A stretch of 64,000 bases of DNA from Sthenelais limicola (taxonomy: Eukaryota; Annelida; Polychaeta; Phyllodocida; Sigalionidae), in the NCBI GenBank assembly GCA_942159475.1, contig OW804098.1, positions 9,898,406-9,962,405 of the forward strand, in the 5' to 3' direction. A program made the position numbers and the translations under genes. Below are positions 11,539 through 24,070 of the stretch, in pieces. The notes beneath the pieces are model-generated. The model saw only the letters and a program-made list of their open reading frames with translations. It made no database searches and was not told the origin of the DNA. Numbering within the stretch: the first letter of the stretch is position 1; every line of letters begins with the position of its first letter.

Positions 11539-12210
11539 CTGTGTGTATACAATAAAGAATTATAAGGCATGAGCCCTGGAAGATAGTAATATGAAAAATA
11601 AATACAGTAATAACTATAGTACTAACTTTTATGTGAGATACTGAATGTAGTTTTTCATGTATCAGAATGGAGCGAAAAGATGTACTCTTGGTATGTGAAT
11701 CAAAGTACAGCACCCCAGCATGAGTAAAAATATAAAGCTACTGCATGCATGGGAAAAATTCTATGTATAGAATAACGGGTTGTTAGGTACAGTTTTGATT
11801 ATTATTGTACAAATGAAGTTTAATTATCAAATTATCAGATATAAGATTGTTTAAAGTAAAGGATTTGTGTAGTGTAAAATTGTAGTCCGCAGAGAGAATG
11901 CTAATAATTCTTGTTAAAAATCCTCCACCTATTGCAGAAGGATTTATTAGTATGGTTTATAATGTATGATATTTGTGATAATAGTAATTATCACTCCAGC
12001 CTCAAAAAAAAGAAAAAAAAAGAAAGAGAGACCCAACTGATAATGAATAACTATACTCAAACTTGTTGGAATTGGGTGGCCTGAAAGATCTGCTTTAAGT
12101 ATCAGGAGGTATTATTTCTATCTCAATTAATTTAACCATCCTTTTCTGGAAGAAATTACACTAATGTATATGTTTACTGCTGGAAAAAAAATATTACAAT
12201 ACAATACAAT
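11539..12210. other. AT-rich spacer before the minisatellite
   Basis: No gene. Contains an A-rich tract at 12005-12028 (AAAAAAAGAAAAAAAAAGAA), which may be the tail of an old retroelement, and a short ACAAT repeat at 12196-12210. Confidence 0.4.
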
Positions 12211-14815
12211 ATGTAAGTGTCCCCAGGACATCATGATACTAGATATCTAGTATCATGATGTACTTTGGACACTCATATATAGGATCTAGTATCATGATGG
12301 CCTGGGAACACTTACATAGGATCTAGTATAAGGATGGCCTAGGGACACTCACATATATGATCTAGTATCATGATGGCCTAGGGACACTTACGTATAGCAT
12401 CTAGTATCATGATGGCCTAGGGACACTCACATATAGCATCTAGTATCATGATGGCCTGGGGACACTTACATATAGCATCTACTATCATGATGGCCTAGGG
12501 ACACTCACATATAGCATCTAGTATAAGGATGGCCTAGGGACACTTACATATAGCATCTAGTATCATGATGGCCTAGGGACACTTACATATAGCATCTAGT
12601 ATAGGGATGGCCTAGGGACACTCACATATAGCATCTAGTATAAGGATGGCCTGGGGACACTCACATATAGCATCTAGTATAAGGATGGCCTGGGGACACT
12701 CACATATAGCATCTAGTATAAGGATGGCCTGGGGACACTCACATATAGCATCTAGTATAAGGATGGCCTAGGGACACTCATATATAGCATCTACTATCAT
12801 GATGGCCTAGGGACACTCACATATAGCATCTATTATCATGATGGCCTGGGGACACTCACATATAGCATCTAGTATAAGGATGGCCTAGGGACACTCACAT
12901 ATAGCATCTAGTATCATGATGGCCTAGGGACACTTACATATAGCATCTAGTATCATGATGGCCTAGGGACACTTACATATAGCATCTAGTATCATGATGG
13001 CCTAGGGACACTTACATATAGCATCTAGTATAAGGATGGCCTAGGGACACTTACATATAGCATCTAGTATCATGATGGCCTAGGGACACTCATATATAGC
13101 ATCTAGTATAAGGATGGCCTAGGGACACTTACATATAGCATCTAGTATAAGGATGGCCTAGGGACACTCACATATAGCATCTAGTAACATGATGGCCTGG
13201 GGACACTCACATATAGCATCTATTATAAGGATGGCCTAGGGACACTTACATATAGCATCTAGTATCATGATGGCCTAGGGACACTCACATATAGCATCTA
13301 GTATAAGGATGGCCTAGGGACACTTACATATAGCATCTAGTATAAGGATGGCCTAGGGACACTCACATATAGCATCTAGTATAAGGATGGCCTGGGGACA
13401 CTCACATATAGCATCTATTATAAGGATGGCCTAGGGACACTTACATATAGCATCTAGTATCATGATGGCCTAGGGACACTCACATATAGCATCTAGTATA
13501 AGGATGGCCTAGGGACACTTACATATAGCATCTAGTATCATGATGGCCTGGGGACACTCACATATAGCATCTAGTATAAGGATGGCCTAGGGACACTCAT
13601 ATATAGCATCTAGTATAACGATGGCCTAGGGACACTTACATATAGCATCTAGTATAAGGATGGCCTGGGGACACTCACATATTGGATCTAGTAACATGAT
13701 GGCTTGGGGACACTCACATATAGGTTCTAGTATAAGGATGGCCTAGGGACACTTATATATAGCATCTACTATCATGATGGCCTGGGGACACTTACATATA
13801 GCATCTAGTATAAGGATGGCCTGGGGACACTTACATATAGCATCTAGTATAAGGATGGCCTGAGGACACTTACATATATAGCATCTAGTATCATGATGGC
13901 CTGGGGACACTCACATATAGAATCTAGTATAACGATGGCCTAGGGACACTTACATATAGCATCTAGTATCATGATGGCCTGGGGACACTCACATATAGCA
14001 TCTAGTATCATGATGGCCTGGGGACACTTACATATAGGTTCTAGTATAAGGATGGCCTGGGGACACTTATATATAGCATCTACTATCATGATGGCCTGGG
14101 GACACTTACATATAGGTTATAGTATAAGGATGGCCTAGGGACACTCATATATAGCATCTAGTATAAGGATGGCCTAGGGACACTCATATATAGCATCTAG
14201 TATAAGGATGGCCTAGGGACACTCACATATAGCATCTAGTATAAGGATGGCCTAGGGACACTCACATATAGCATCTAGTAACATGATGGCCTGGGAACAC
14301 TTACATATAGGTTCTAGTATAAGGATGGCCTAGGGACACTCACATATAGCATCTAGTATAAGGATGGCCTAGGGACACTTACATATAGCATCTAGTATAA
14401 GGATGGCCTAGGGACACTCACATATAGCATCTAGTATAAGGATGGCCTAGGGACACTCATATATAGCATCTAGTATAAGGATGGCCTAGGGACACTCATA
14501 TATAGCATCTAGTATAAGGATGGCCTAGGGACACTCACATATAGCATCTAGTATAAGGATGGCCTAGGGACACTCACATATAGGTTCTAGTATAAGGATG
14601 GCCTAGGGACACTCATATATAGCATCTACTATCATGATGGCCTAGGGACACTCACATATTGGATCTAGTATCATGATGGCCTGGGGACACTCACATATAG
14701 CATCTAGTATAAGGATGGCCTAGGGACACTCATATATAGCATCTAGTATAAGGATGGCCTAGGGACACTCATATATAGCATCTAGTATGATGATGGCCTG
14801 GGGCCACTTACCTAT
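12211..14815 (+). repeat. 39-bp minisatellite, about 66 copies
   Basis: The unit contains GGATGGCCTAGGGACACT followed by CACATATAGCATCTAGTATAA. Main variable sites are AAGG versus CATG before ATGG, CTAGGG versus CTGGGG, and CTCAC versus CTTAC versus CTCAT. Copies stay in register for about 2.55 kb with few indels. The first unit (about 12211-12245) is inverted relative to the rest, making a perfect 32-bp palindrome at 12229-12260. No coding potential. Confidence 0.95.
12229..12260. repeat. Perfect 32-bp palindrome at the minisatellite edge
   Basis: 16-bp arms centred on AGAT|ATCT. The head-to-head junction comes from one inverted repeat unit; complementarity continues imperfectly outward to about 12217 and 12274. 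Confidence 0.9.
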
Positions 14816-15025
14816 ATATGTTAGATTTTCAGATTATGTACAATTGGCAGAACAACACATTTAGGAAATTCCCCTAAATTATGCTGGAAAATGAAGAATA
14901 CCGGGTATATCTGAGAATATTAATTTTGGTATCGCATTGATTTAAAGAATCAGTTCTGTTATGTTAAACTACATTTTGAAGCTAATTTTTGTCATAAATG
15001 TGGGTTATTTGAGGGGATTGGGGAT
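14816..15025 (+). mobile_element. Degraded copy of the TATGGGTCAG MITE family
   Basis: Starts right at the end of the minisatellite with a decayed terminus (TTAGATTTTCAGATTATGTACAATT). It continues through the family's internal landmarks: CACATTTAG, GGTATATCTGAG, CAGTTCTGTTATGTTAAACT and AATGTGGGTTATTTGAG. The right terminus is lost. Confidence 0.7.
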
Positions 15026-15439
15026 ATAATATAATATATATTATGCTCTAATTCCGAAGTAAACTAAAATATTTAACTACATTCATTACTATACAGGAGA
15101 ATACATTGACAACTTTCTAAAACATTTCCATTTGACCCATCTTAGTGTTTAAAATCCATTTTTATTCTAGGTTTAAATAGGAACATTATGGTGACATACA
15201 GACTTACCCACACATTTTTTTATTGCAGATCAACCAATGGATTATTAGAAATATATTTTTTTTCAATTTATTCTGTAGCCAGGGTCATGATATGAAATTT
15301 GAAAAAACATGTGGGTCAGATTTTTCAATTGTGCTATTTTGCCTTTATTACATGTTTTGCCAAACTGCATTTGCTCGTCCATGATCATTAGAATTTTTAC
15401 AGAAAAAACATTCATTATATTGTTTGATTACCTTACCCT

Positions 15440-15620
15440 TTACTGCAGGGGCGCTATCGTTAGTTATTTTATCATTTAGTTTTTGGTCACATTGAGCATA
15501 TATTCTCAAATCATGGGTCTTCATTAAAAATCAACATCCATGTGTTACATGAAATTTGCTAGAGGCAGTTTTACAATAAAAAGGTCTTGAGTTTGCTGAA
15601 TATACTTTTTCATTGCTGCC
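15440..15620. repeat. Single unit of the ~190-bp repeat, upstream of the LINE
   Basis: GGGGCGCTATCGTTAGTTAT followed by a TTGAGC/ATAT block resembles the units of the array at 18008-19160, suggesting the LINE at 15624-18006 sits inside or beside that array. Confidence 0.45.
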
Positions 15621-15623
15621 TGC

Positions 15624-18006
15624 TTGCTTCAGTTCCCCGTCAGGGAATATAACAACGTCAAAGTCAAATGCGAGTGGATCAATGGCGAGCTTTATGATCT
15701 AATGAAACGTCGTGATAGGTACTTCAAATTAGCCACCAAATTCAAATCACCTGATCTACTGGATGAGGCCAAAAACTTGCGTAAAGAGGTAAATAAATTT
15801 GCAAAACATCTAAAGAATGATTACATAAAGCATACGCTCCTGGAATGTAAAGATGACCCGCACAAGTTTTGGCAAAAAATGACCCCATTTATAAATCCAG
15901 ATAAGGTGAAACATAATGAAAAGATTCAATTAAAACAGAATGGTCAAGTATTAGATCAAAAAGAAGTGCCTGATTGTTTTAACCAATATTTTGCGACAAT
16001 TGGACCTAGGCTCGCCACGAAGATCACCCCTCTAGATAAAACCGAACACGACAAGTATACTGCAAATATAGATAACACTGCATATCCAAACTTTGAGTTT
16101 GGCCAGTTGGACACTGAAGATTTAAGAGCAATAATTCGTAAATTGCCGCAATATAAATCCTCAGGCCTAAAATACATAAATCCTTTTATCCTTTTACACA
16201 TAATGCTTTGCTGAAAAAAATACTTTGATAGAACAATTTAAGTATCTGATAGAGTTGTCCTTCCTGACGGGAATCATCCCTGCTAAATGGAAATTGGGCA
16301 ATGTTACCCCCCTTATTTAAGGCGGGTGACAAATCAGATCCGGGTAATTTTAGACCTATTACCAGTATCTGTGCCCCAGCCAAGATAATAGAGAAGGTTG
16401 TACAAAGGAAATTGCTCCATCATCTGGAGGACAGACATATATTGTACAAATGGCAATATGGGTTCAGACCTGGTAAGTCTACGGGTGATGCTGTCACTAC
16501 CTTCCTCAACAATGTCTACAAGGCAATCAATGATAATGAGAATTGTAGGGCTGTCTATCTGGATTTCAGGAAGGCGTTCGACACGGTCGATCATTCAATA
16601 TTACTAAGCAAACTAGAGAGAATAGGGCTACAGGGACATGAATTAGATTGGTTCACCAATTACTTAAACGGCAAGTCCAGCAAGTCCTAGTAAATGGGCT
16701 ATGGTCTAGTCCCAAACTAGTAACCTGTGGAGTTCCGCAGGGAACCACCCTTGGTCCCATTTTATTCTCGATATACATTAATGATCTTCCGTGTCAAGTT
16801 AAGAACTCCAAATTACAGCTTTTTGCTGATGATGCCATTATTAACTACTCAGGCAAAGACATGACATTGCTTTCGACCAAAATCCAATCTGATCTAGCAA
16901 ATATAGTTGCTTGGTGTAGATACAATAAAATATCACTAAACGAAGATAAGTCCAAGGTCATGACTTTCCTGAGCAAACCTTCCCTGAGATCCAGATGGAA
17001 GACTACGGCACTACAACATGGATTGTATCTTCTAGAAGAGGTCGAGGATTATAAATATTTGGGAACCATCGTTGACGGTTCCCTGACCTTTTCAAAACAC
17101 TTGGCCTCAGTTAAGAAGAAGGTAGCTCACAAGATTTGGTTGTTTAAACACCTTCGCAGTAAACTAAATCAAAAACTAAGTGCCCAGGTATATAAAGTCA
17201 CAATTTTACCCCTTTTCGACCAGGCTGACATTTTTTATGATTCAGCAACAAAGACAAAATTGAACCACCTACAAGTTTTACAAAACAGGGCACTACGGAT
17301 TATTACAAGATCTAACAGATACCACTGTGTAGATCATTTCCATGATCAATTTAATTTACTGCCCCTCAAGAAAAGACGAAGGTTACATTTGCTACAACAG
17401 GCAAATCGTATGAAACACCTAACTGAGCACCTTGATCAGAGGGAGGTCAGAACTAGACAGCATCACCCAGACAGAATTGTTATGATCTGTCCAAATCCAA
17501 GATCTGAGCTTATACGAAACTCAATTTATTATAAGATACCTTTTTATTGGAATGGCTTACCCACTCCTTATCATCGTATTGTTAAACCCAGTGACTTTAC
17601 GTCCATGGCCAGGAATAACTATATAGGGCTGGACGATAAATTCTTATATTGATTTATCGTTTGTGCGGTAGGTTACTTATGTGACCTCCTCACCAAGCGG
17701 TCTCTGAGGAAATTACCTGTATATATTTACATGTAAAATATCACATGTAATGATCGATATTTTATGGCTCAATAATTGAGCAATACATTTACATACCTTC
17801 TAGCATCATATTGTATTTTCAAATAGTAAATTACATTATCGAACATTAAAACGAGGACTGCTAACAAGGCGTTGACTTGTTAGCAGATTGTTTCCTTGTT
17901 TCTTGTAAAACCACTGTGTCCAGCAGAATTTGGGAACCTCCCACTACCGGGGAGTATCGAATTCGCTGATGTGGCAATAGCCAATAAAATTAAAACAAAC
18001 AAACAA
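15624..18006 (+). pseudogene. 5'-truncated non-LTR retrotransposon (Jockey/CR1-like) with frameshifted RT
   Basis: The linker and RT domains are spread over three frames: 15624-16214, then 16301-16690, then 16648-17652, with shifts near 16217, 16305 and 16668. Visible RT motifs are GNFRPI, YGFRPGKST, YLDFRKAFDTVDH, GVPQGTTLGPILF and LFADDAI (FADD box at about 16821-16832). The thumb/C-terminal part (YKYLGTIVDG ... FYDSATK) follows. No apurinic endonuclease domain precedes it, so it is 5'-truncated. The 3' end is AATAAAATTAAAACAAACAA near 18006, a typical LINE tail. Not active. Confidence 0.85.
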
Positions 18007-19160
18007 GTTGGTGGGCGCGGAGAGGGTGTGCTGTCGTTAGCCATTTTGATATTGACCTAGTGACAGCATGTGAACCTATACACAAGCCTAAATCATGTTG
18101 GAAAACTATACATCAACAATTATCTCATATATTCAATTTGCTTGGAAAGATCCCTTGGAAAAATTCAAGTGAAATATGCATAATATATATTGCCTGAATC
18201 CCTCTTTTCTGTGAAGGGGTGCTGTTGTTAACAATTCCAACATTGACTTTGTGGTGATATGTGAACATATAAAGGCTTTAATCATGTCACATCATTTACT
18301 ATCAGCACTAATCTCTAATACCTGATTCAAAAAATTTTATGAAGAAAATGTGCTGAAATATACAAAAAAAAATATTTTGTTGCAATCTCAATTTGGTTGG
18401 GGTGGAGCTGCTATGGTTAGCCATTCCAAAATTGGCTTTGAGACCACATATATAAATAAATGCAGGTTGAAATCTTGTTAGATCATTTCAAGTAAACAAC
18501 AACCTATAACATCTAATCTGATCAAAATGATTTTGACAAAAAAATTGGCTTATATTACGTGAACTGTCTATTCTGTTAGTGCCTCAGTTTGATTTTATTG
18601 AGGAGGTGCTATCGTTAGCCATTTCAGAATTAACGTTGAGACCACATATATAAATAAATGCAGGTCGAAATCTTGTTAGATCATTTCAAGTGAACAACAA
18701 CCTATAACATGTAATCTGATCAAAATGATTTTAACAAAATATTATTTATTTTGTTACTGCCTGTTTGATTTAGTTGAGGGCGTGCTATCATTACCTGTTC
18801 CAAAATTAACTTTCTGATCCCATGAGAACCAGTACAAGCTTCTTTTTTGGTAGTCATTTTGCCAAATGCTCATCTTTACGAGTGGTATGCTCATCTATAT
18901 CTAATTTTATTAAAAGATTTGATTTAAGAATAGGGTAGAAATATGATAATTCCATGTTAATTACAGCCTCATTTCTTTGGGGGTACTACCGTTAGCCATG
19001 TAAATATTCCTGTGTGACCATATACTGGCTGATACCATATTTAGTCATTATAAATAAACAATTATCAATGATATCCAATCAAATTAAACATATTTCACTA
19101 ACAAATATAGCTAAAATTAATGTGTATATCATCTATTTCAAGATGTTTTCTGATAGGTAA
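18007..19160 (+). repeat. Degenerate ~190-bp tandem repeat, about six units
   Basis: Units begin with variants of GGTGCTATCGTTAGCCATTC at about 18018, 18218, 18404, 18599, 18776 and 18979, i.e. spacings of 177-203 bp. The 18404 and 18599 units share a highly similar block (GAGACCACATATATAAATAA...). Older units are strongly diverged. Confidence 0.75.
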
Positions 19161-19171
19161 TCTGTTAACCT

Positions 19172-19732
19172 ATGCATACCAGAACATTAAGTAAGATTAA
19201 GTCACTATCCAAACTTTGCAACATATGTGATAAAAAAACATTATTATTAATATTTAAGGTCACCATACTGCCACATATTGACTATGGCGACGTCTTTTAT
19301 CAAGCAGCACCCCAGAGATATTTGGATAGGCTGCAATCATTGCAAAACTCTGCCATAAAGATTGCGTTAAAGTTACCAAAATATACCAGCTCCAAAGAAA
19401 TCCATAGGGAAGTTAATATGGCGTCCCTTTCTACTAGAAGGGACAGTCATATCCTAGAAATTGCATTTAGGAAATCACTAATAGAATCGAACCTAGATAA
19501 TAGGAAAATAGCCTTAAGAGGGCTAAAAAATGGGAAAAAACTACGAGTTATTCACCCCAACAATGAAAGTTTAAAAAAATCATATATTTATAAGGCGTCC
19601 ACAATGTGGAACGACTTACCCCAAAAGCATAGAGAAATACCAAATAGAGGCGAATTCAGACTTTATCTCAAAAACTCTTACCCCCAGGAGTTTGATGAAT
19701 ACTTGAAAGAGGATGGTACTATATTGAAATAA
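19172..19732 (+). pseudogene. Non-LTR retrotransposon pol, C-terminal fragment
   Basis: 186-residue open frame covering the RT thumb and C-terminus: KVTILPHIDYGDVFYQAAP and LQSLQNSAIKIALKLP, then STMWNDLPQKHREIPN. It aligns in layout with the C-terminal third of the LINE at 15624-18006 (KVTILPLFDQADIFYDSAT ... LQVLQNRALRIIT) but is clearly divergent, so it is a second related family. The palm domain is missing. Confidence 0.8.
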
Positions 19733-20980
19733 TCCTACCCTCTGATTGTAAAACAACTTGTAATTTGTAATATGTATGTCGGAATTATTGGAAATGCTGT
19801 GGGAAAGGGGGAGGGGGGAATGTTCAAGACCGAGATATCGGTTAATCGGTTTCTAACCGTCGGGAAGGGTAAGGGTTAACAAAACTTGTCGCATTATTGT
19901 GTATTCACGACATTGTCAAATTATTACTTATGTTGATGTGAGCTACAAATTCCGACCAGTAAAGGAAGGAAAAATCTAATATTATTACTTTGTTATGTGA
20001 GTTACTAATTCCGACCAGTAAAGGAAGGAATGTTCTTCTTGATGTGAGCTGCAAATTCCGACCAGTAAAGGAAGGAACATCTAATATTATTACTTTGTTA
20101 TGTGAGTTTCTAATTCCGACCAGTAAAGGAAGGAACGTTCTTCTAAACATTTTCCGACCAGTACAGGGAAGATTCGCTTATTTGATTAATGGTGTCTGCG
20201 AGAATATACCGAAACATTTAAAATGAAAACAGTTAATAACAACTAATTGTTCAGCCTCTCTGTGTGGCTATCTAGTACAAGGAGCTTCAAAAGCTTCACA
20301 TTTTCCTTCTACACCAGGAATGAACGAAACAAGGCTACAGATATAACATCTTATCGGAGAATACGATTGAAATAACGAACACTAGGAGTACTACTCCATA
20401 TCATAAATGGACCTCTCTAAAAGACAGTCAATATCAAAAATTAAATTACCTACTAATGATGTTTTACTTCATGATCAACGATTATCGATGTTAGTTTAAG
20501 TTCTCTTTATCACTACATTAACCTTTGTTTTAATGGGCCACCAGGAAGACCACTACTGTGAGGCTTAGCGCCCTATTCCTGATTTATGTATCGAATACGA
20601 AGTCGTGAATAAAAATTCTATATATATATAACATTGAAAGACATCTATGATTTGATCTTACCCAAGCAATAACTAAGTATAAATAAAATCTTTAAGAAAA
20701 AAAAATCTTTACATGAAGACAAAGTAAAAGATATGAATAATAGAATGGCCCAAAATGTGGAAAATAGTAGGCTAGACATTGGTAGTACTAGTAGAAGAAA
20801 TGATGTCTAAAATTCAAACCATTTGAAGAAAAATGACCTGAAAGGGGTGGTAAAAATTCATATATAAAAAGATATTTTACTTATTAAAAGATAATACAGG
20901 CTCAATTTCAGAGTGCTATAATTTCAGCTATTACCCAAGGTTTAATGGGTGTATTATTACCTTTATCTATTGCCTAAACA
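19733..20980. repeat. Short tandem repeat with TTCCGACCAGTAAAGGAAGG core, then AT-rich spacer
   Basis: The core occurs four times between 19952 and 20135 at alternating spacings, making two copies of a ~115-bp dimer, plus a diverged fifth copy (TTCCGACCAGTACAGGGAAG) at about 20152. GACCAGTACAGGGTATT near position 27 looks related. The remainder to 20980 is AT-rich with nothing supported. Confidence 0.6.
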
Positions 20981-21025
20981 ATTAATGTCTCCATAGCATA
21001 GGTTAGGCATACTGAGCATACCCCT

Positions 21026-21425
21026 CCCCCAAACGCCGCCCCCCCCCCCCCGCCCCACTGCCGATCTCCCCCCCCCCTGACCTCCCCTCCCGCCACCGAT
21101 CTCGCCCCCCCCCGCCAATCTCCCCCTCGCCCCCCCCCCCCCCCCCCGCCGCCAATCTCCTTCCCCCCGCCGATCTCCCCCCCTGCTGATCTCCCCCCCC
21201 CCCGCCGATCTGCTTTCCCCCCGCCGATCTCCCCCCTCCCCGCCGATCTCCCCCCCCCTATCTCCCCCCCCCCCCGCCGATCTCCCCCCCCCCCCCCGCC
21301 GATCTCTCCCCCCCCCCCCACCGATCTCCCCCCGCCGATCTCCCCCCCCCCCACCGATCCCCCCCGCCGATCTCACCCCCCCCCCCCCACACACACACAC
21401 ACCGATCTCACCCCTCACCACCCTC
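21026..21425. repeat. C-rich (CCGCCGATCTCCCC)n array
   Basis: Irregular units of C-runs (5-15 C) separated by GCCGATCT. It ends in ACACACACAC. The G-rich complement has many G4+ runs. Gly/Arg-rich open frames on the minus strand come from the repeat and are not genes. Confidence 0.9.
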
Positions 21426-21545
21426 ACGCCCACTTAGCACGCTGCTCTGTTTACATCTAGACAGGCCTCAGAAACGCTCCTCTTCACTGGAGAGTTCCTA
21501 TAAAGAAGTCCGGTTTGCCTCAATTTTTGCATTGCTCCGCCGATC

Positions 21546-21803
21546 TCACTCTAGCCACCTCAGTGGCCTGCGGAGCCACTCTAGAACCCTGCTATCCGGG
21601 CCGAGCCTCTCGCAGGCTGGCAGAAGAAAATGCTTGTTCCATGCCAATGTCATGACGCTGTCCTTGTGATAGAACAACACTGCTGCTGCAATGGACGGAT
21701 TCCACGGGGATGCAATAGAATAGGTCCCTTCTACAATATCGGTCACTGGTTGGTTGCCATGGCAACCCCACATAATACCATTTGTTGTGAGCCCTAATGC
21801 CAT
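21546..21803 (-). pseudogene. Unidentified exon-like fragment overlapping a dispersed repeat
   Basis: 85-residue open frame with GNQPVTDIVEG, then a central AAAVLFYHKDSVMTLAWNKH. The layout is faintly like the C-terminal part of wax-ester synthase/DGAT proteins, but this is a weak impression. Its 3' part coincides with the GC-rich repeat shared with 9511-9580, so it could be part of a mobile element. Function not assigned. Confidence 0.2.
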
Positions 21804-21829
21804 AATCGTGATATCGTGGGTAACCCCAT

Positions 21830-22690
21830 TGTATACTTATTCACTGTTGCATAATTTCTTGGTTATGCACAAGCATAAACGATGTCCCTTAAAATCTCAG
21901 TGATACTTTACTAAATGATATATATGGTGATTTCTATACAGGTTTATAGACGAGAGACATGGATGGAAATAGTGTTGTGCAGACAGTATTGGAATGATAT
22001 GGGTACATTGTTGTGAACCATATATTATTAAGCATGGCAGAAGTGAACAAATTATCTGGGATATTATCCCAACCTAATACCCCTATCGCATAAAATGAAT
22101 GTTATTGTCATAAGCAGGGAAATAATTGGCACATGTCATTTCTGTTAAAAAGTCCTTCTATGTTTCTAGTCACAGCTTGAATATTCATTTTTGAAATTCG
22201 TCCCATTACTTTATCATCTAAATCATACCATGAAGTTAGCTTGTAGAAATGATTTCGGTTTATCAACTAGTGGTCTTGAGCTTCAAACTTGGATCATGTA
22301 ACCAGCATAGTTGTTTGAAGGCTTTCTATTAATGAACAGAACCGTTGTATTCACCCTAATTGCAAGTGTCAAATGGTGTGTCAAACTGTGTTTGCTCTAC
22401 TCTACAAAAAGTACATGTGGAATATTCAATGATAGAAAATGGTTGTGTGGCATTGTAATCTTAAGCTATACAAGACTAGCCTTTCATACTTTTGGTCTGT
22501 TTTGTATTGAATGTTTTACATCAATAATGTTGTCCTCCGATGTCAAGTCTCTTTTGTAATTAAAAAACGGGTGTATATAAAATCAATGGTTTTCTTGTGA
22601 AATTTTGTATTCAAAGTAACTCTAAGCGAAGACTTGTTGGATCAATGTTTTTACCTGTGTATGTTTATTTGGGACAGTTAAAATTCTTTA
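21830..22690. other. Spacer, nothing supported
   Basis: AT-rich. Short open frames (for example 22311-22559) show no recognisable domain, and no splice-phase support was found. Confidence 0.4.
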
Positions 22691-22695
22691 TAGTA

Positions 22696-22792
22696 CTACA
22701 CTCTATACTCGTCCTGTAGGCAGCGGTGTGCCATAGAGTTGACCATAGAGAGCTTTGATATTTACTGCCTACAGGATGCCTATAGAGTGTAC
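22696..22792. repeat. Short inverted repeat (stem-loop)
   Basis: CACTCTATACTCGTCCTGTA and GCAG on the left pair with CTGCCTACAGGATGCCTATAGAGTG on the right, nearly perfectly over about 25 bp. The loop holds a further partial CATAGAG repeat. Could be a small MITE or a structured RNA. Confidence 0.6.
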
Positions 22793-23433
22793 CATTGATA
22801 TTGTGCCTTTTGCAAGTTCACAATACCGAATCCATGCAAGTGGTTTGAACATAAGAACTTTTATATTTTGAGGATGTACGGTAGTCAAGAAAAAATATCC
22901 AGGCTGGGATGATAATAATTTGTCTTATTTCTTCATATCTTTTCGTGCAAAAAGTATGCTTGTAATACACAATAATATATTTCCCCGATAATGCTACCTT
23001 CAACCTGACATAAGTATAATGTTTTGTAAAGAAAATGAGAGTAGTGGATTTAAAGGAACAATATTTGGATAATGCCTTTCTATCTGACAGTGGTATCTGA
23101 ATATTTCATTCAGGGAATCGAAGTGTTTCTATTTCACGTCCTTGTTTATAAATATTGGTTATTTAGTATGTGTGATACACTCTTCGTACGATCTGTAAGA
23201 CAGTATATTGATTATCATGGCAATATGTGCATGTCCATTTAGTTTGCGTGGATGCCTACACATTACATGTTGGAATGACTCACTCCGTGGTTAGTTACAA
23301 TATTCATCCTTCCTAATATACTATTCTTGCCCATCCAAGTGTGGGCATCAGTATCATGGCGGTATGGTTGTGTCTACATAATTATTAATAGGAGAGCGTA
23401 TAAGATGCTCCTAAAAGTAAAAGTGGCTCTCCT

Positions 23434-23552
23434 AAAGGCCCATCTCCATTACTACGGCCGGCTTGGTGTATAGCCGTCGTACGGCAAAAAACACCACGTT
23501 AATGTATTACCGTCGGCCGGCTGGTCGTGGCAATGGGAATGGACCTTAAGAA
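23434..23552. mobile_element. Small MITE with ~32-bp TIRs
   Basis: Left end AAAGGCCCATCTCCATTACT and right end complement AAGGTCCATTCCCATTGCCA form imperfect inverted termini, both continuing into GGCCGGC. Total length about 119 bp. A TA/TTAA-like target is suggested by the flanking CCTAAAGG and CCTTAAG. Confidence 0.65.
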
Positions 23553-23810
23553 TAGATTTAACCGGGGTACTACTTATTTTGCCGTCCACCTTAATCTCGA
23601 TAATTTTTGTTTTGAATGCTAATTTAATGTGCAGTCATGATCGACATGAACATTGCATATATTCTGGATTCCAGTTATAGTAAGGTATACTCCAATCTAT
23701 CTCTGAAGTTGCATTTTAATTACAGCAAGTAGTGCATACGCTCATTACTTGAGTCTCTTTCACTAGACAAATCGAAGCATTATTTTGTGAATAAGTCAGC
23801 GCTCGAAAAT

Positions 23811-24070
23811 ACCCTATGTTTACTTGCCCGGGGCAACTACGAAGTGTCTCTGGGCAAGTAAAATTTAATGTTAGTTGCACGATTGGGCAAGTGAAAATCT
23901 CTACAGCGCCCATTTTAAACCCCTGTTGTGATGTCTAATTGCAATGAAACAAGATACAGATAGCGTGATTTCGTTTATAATTCTGCAAATAAATTTGGGG
24001 TTGGGCAAGTAAATCTTGGCTGCCACTTGCCCAGTGGGCAAGTAAAGTTGGTAGGTTTTTTTTCGAGCAC
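23811..24070. mobile_element. Inverted-repeat element rich in GGGCAAGTAAA
   Basis: Left end GCTCGAAAATACC and right end GGTTTTTTTTCGAGC are inverted. Internally TTACTTGCCC and its complement GGGCAAGTAAA occur six times in both orientations. About 260 bp, non-coding. Confidence 0.6.

Noticed and set aside
12211..14815. Possible CRISPR array (regular ~39-bp repeats)
   Set aside because: Units are directly adjacent with no unique spacers, and the context is eukaryotic.
20963..21433. Gly/Arg-rich minus-strand open frames of 126-156 residues
   Set aside because: Produced by the C-rich simple repeat.
22311..22559. 82-residue Cys-containing plus-strand frame
   Set aside because: No domain, no splice support, AT-rich random-looking composition.
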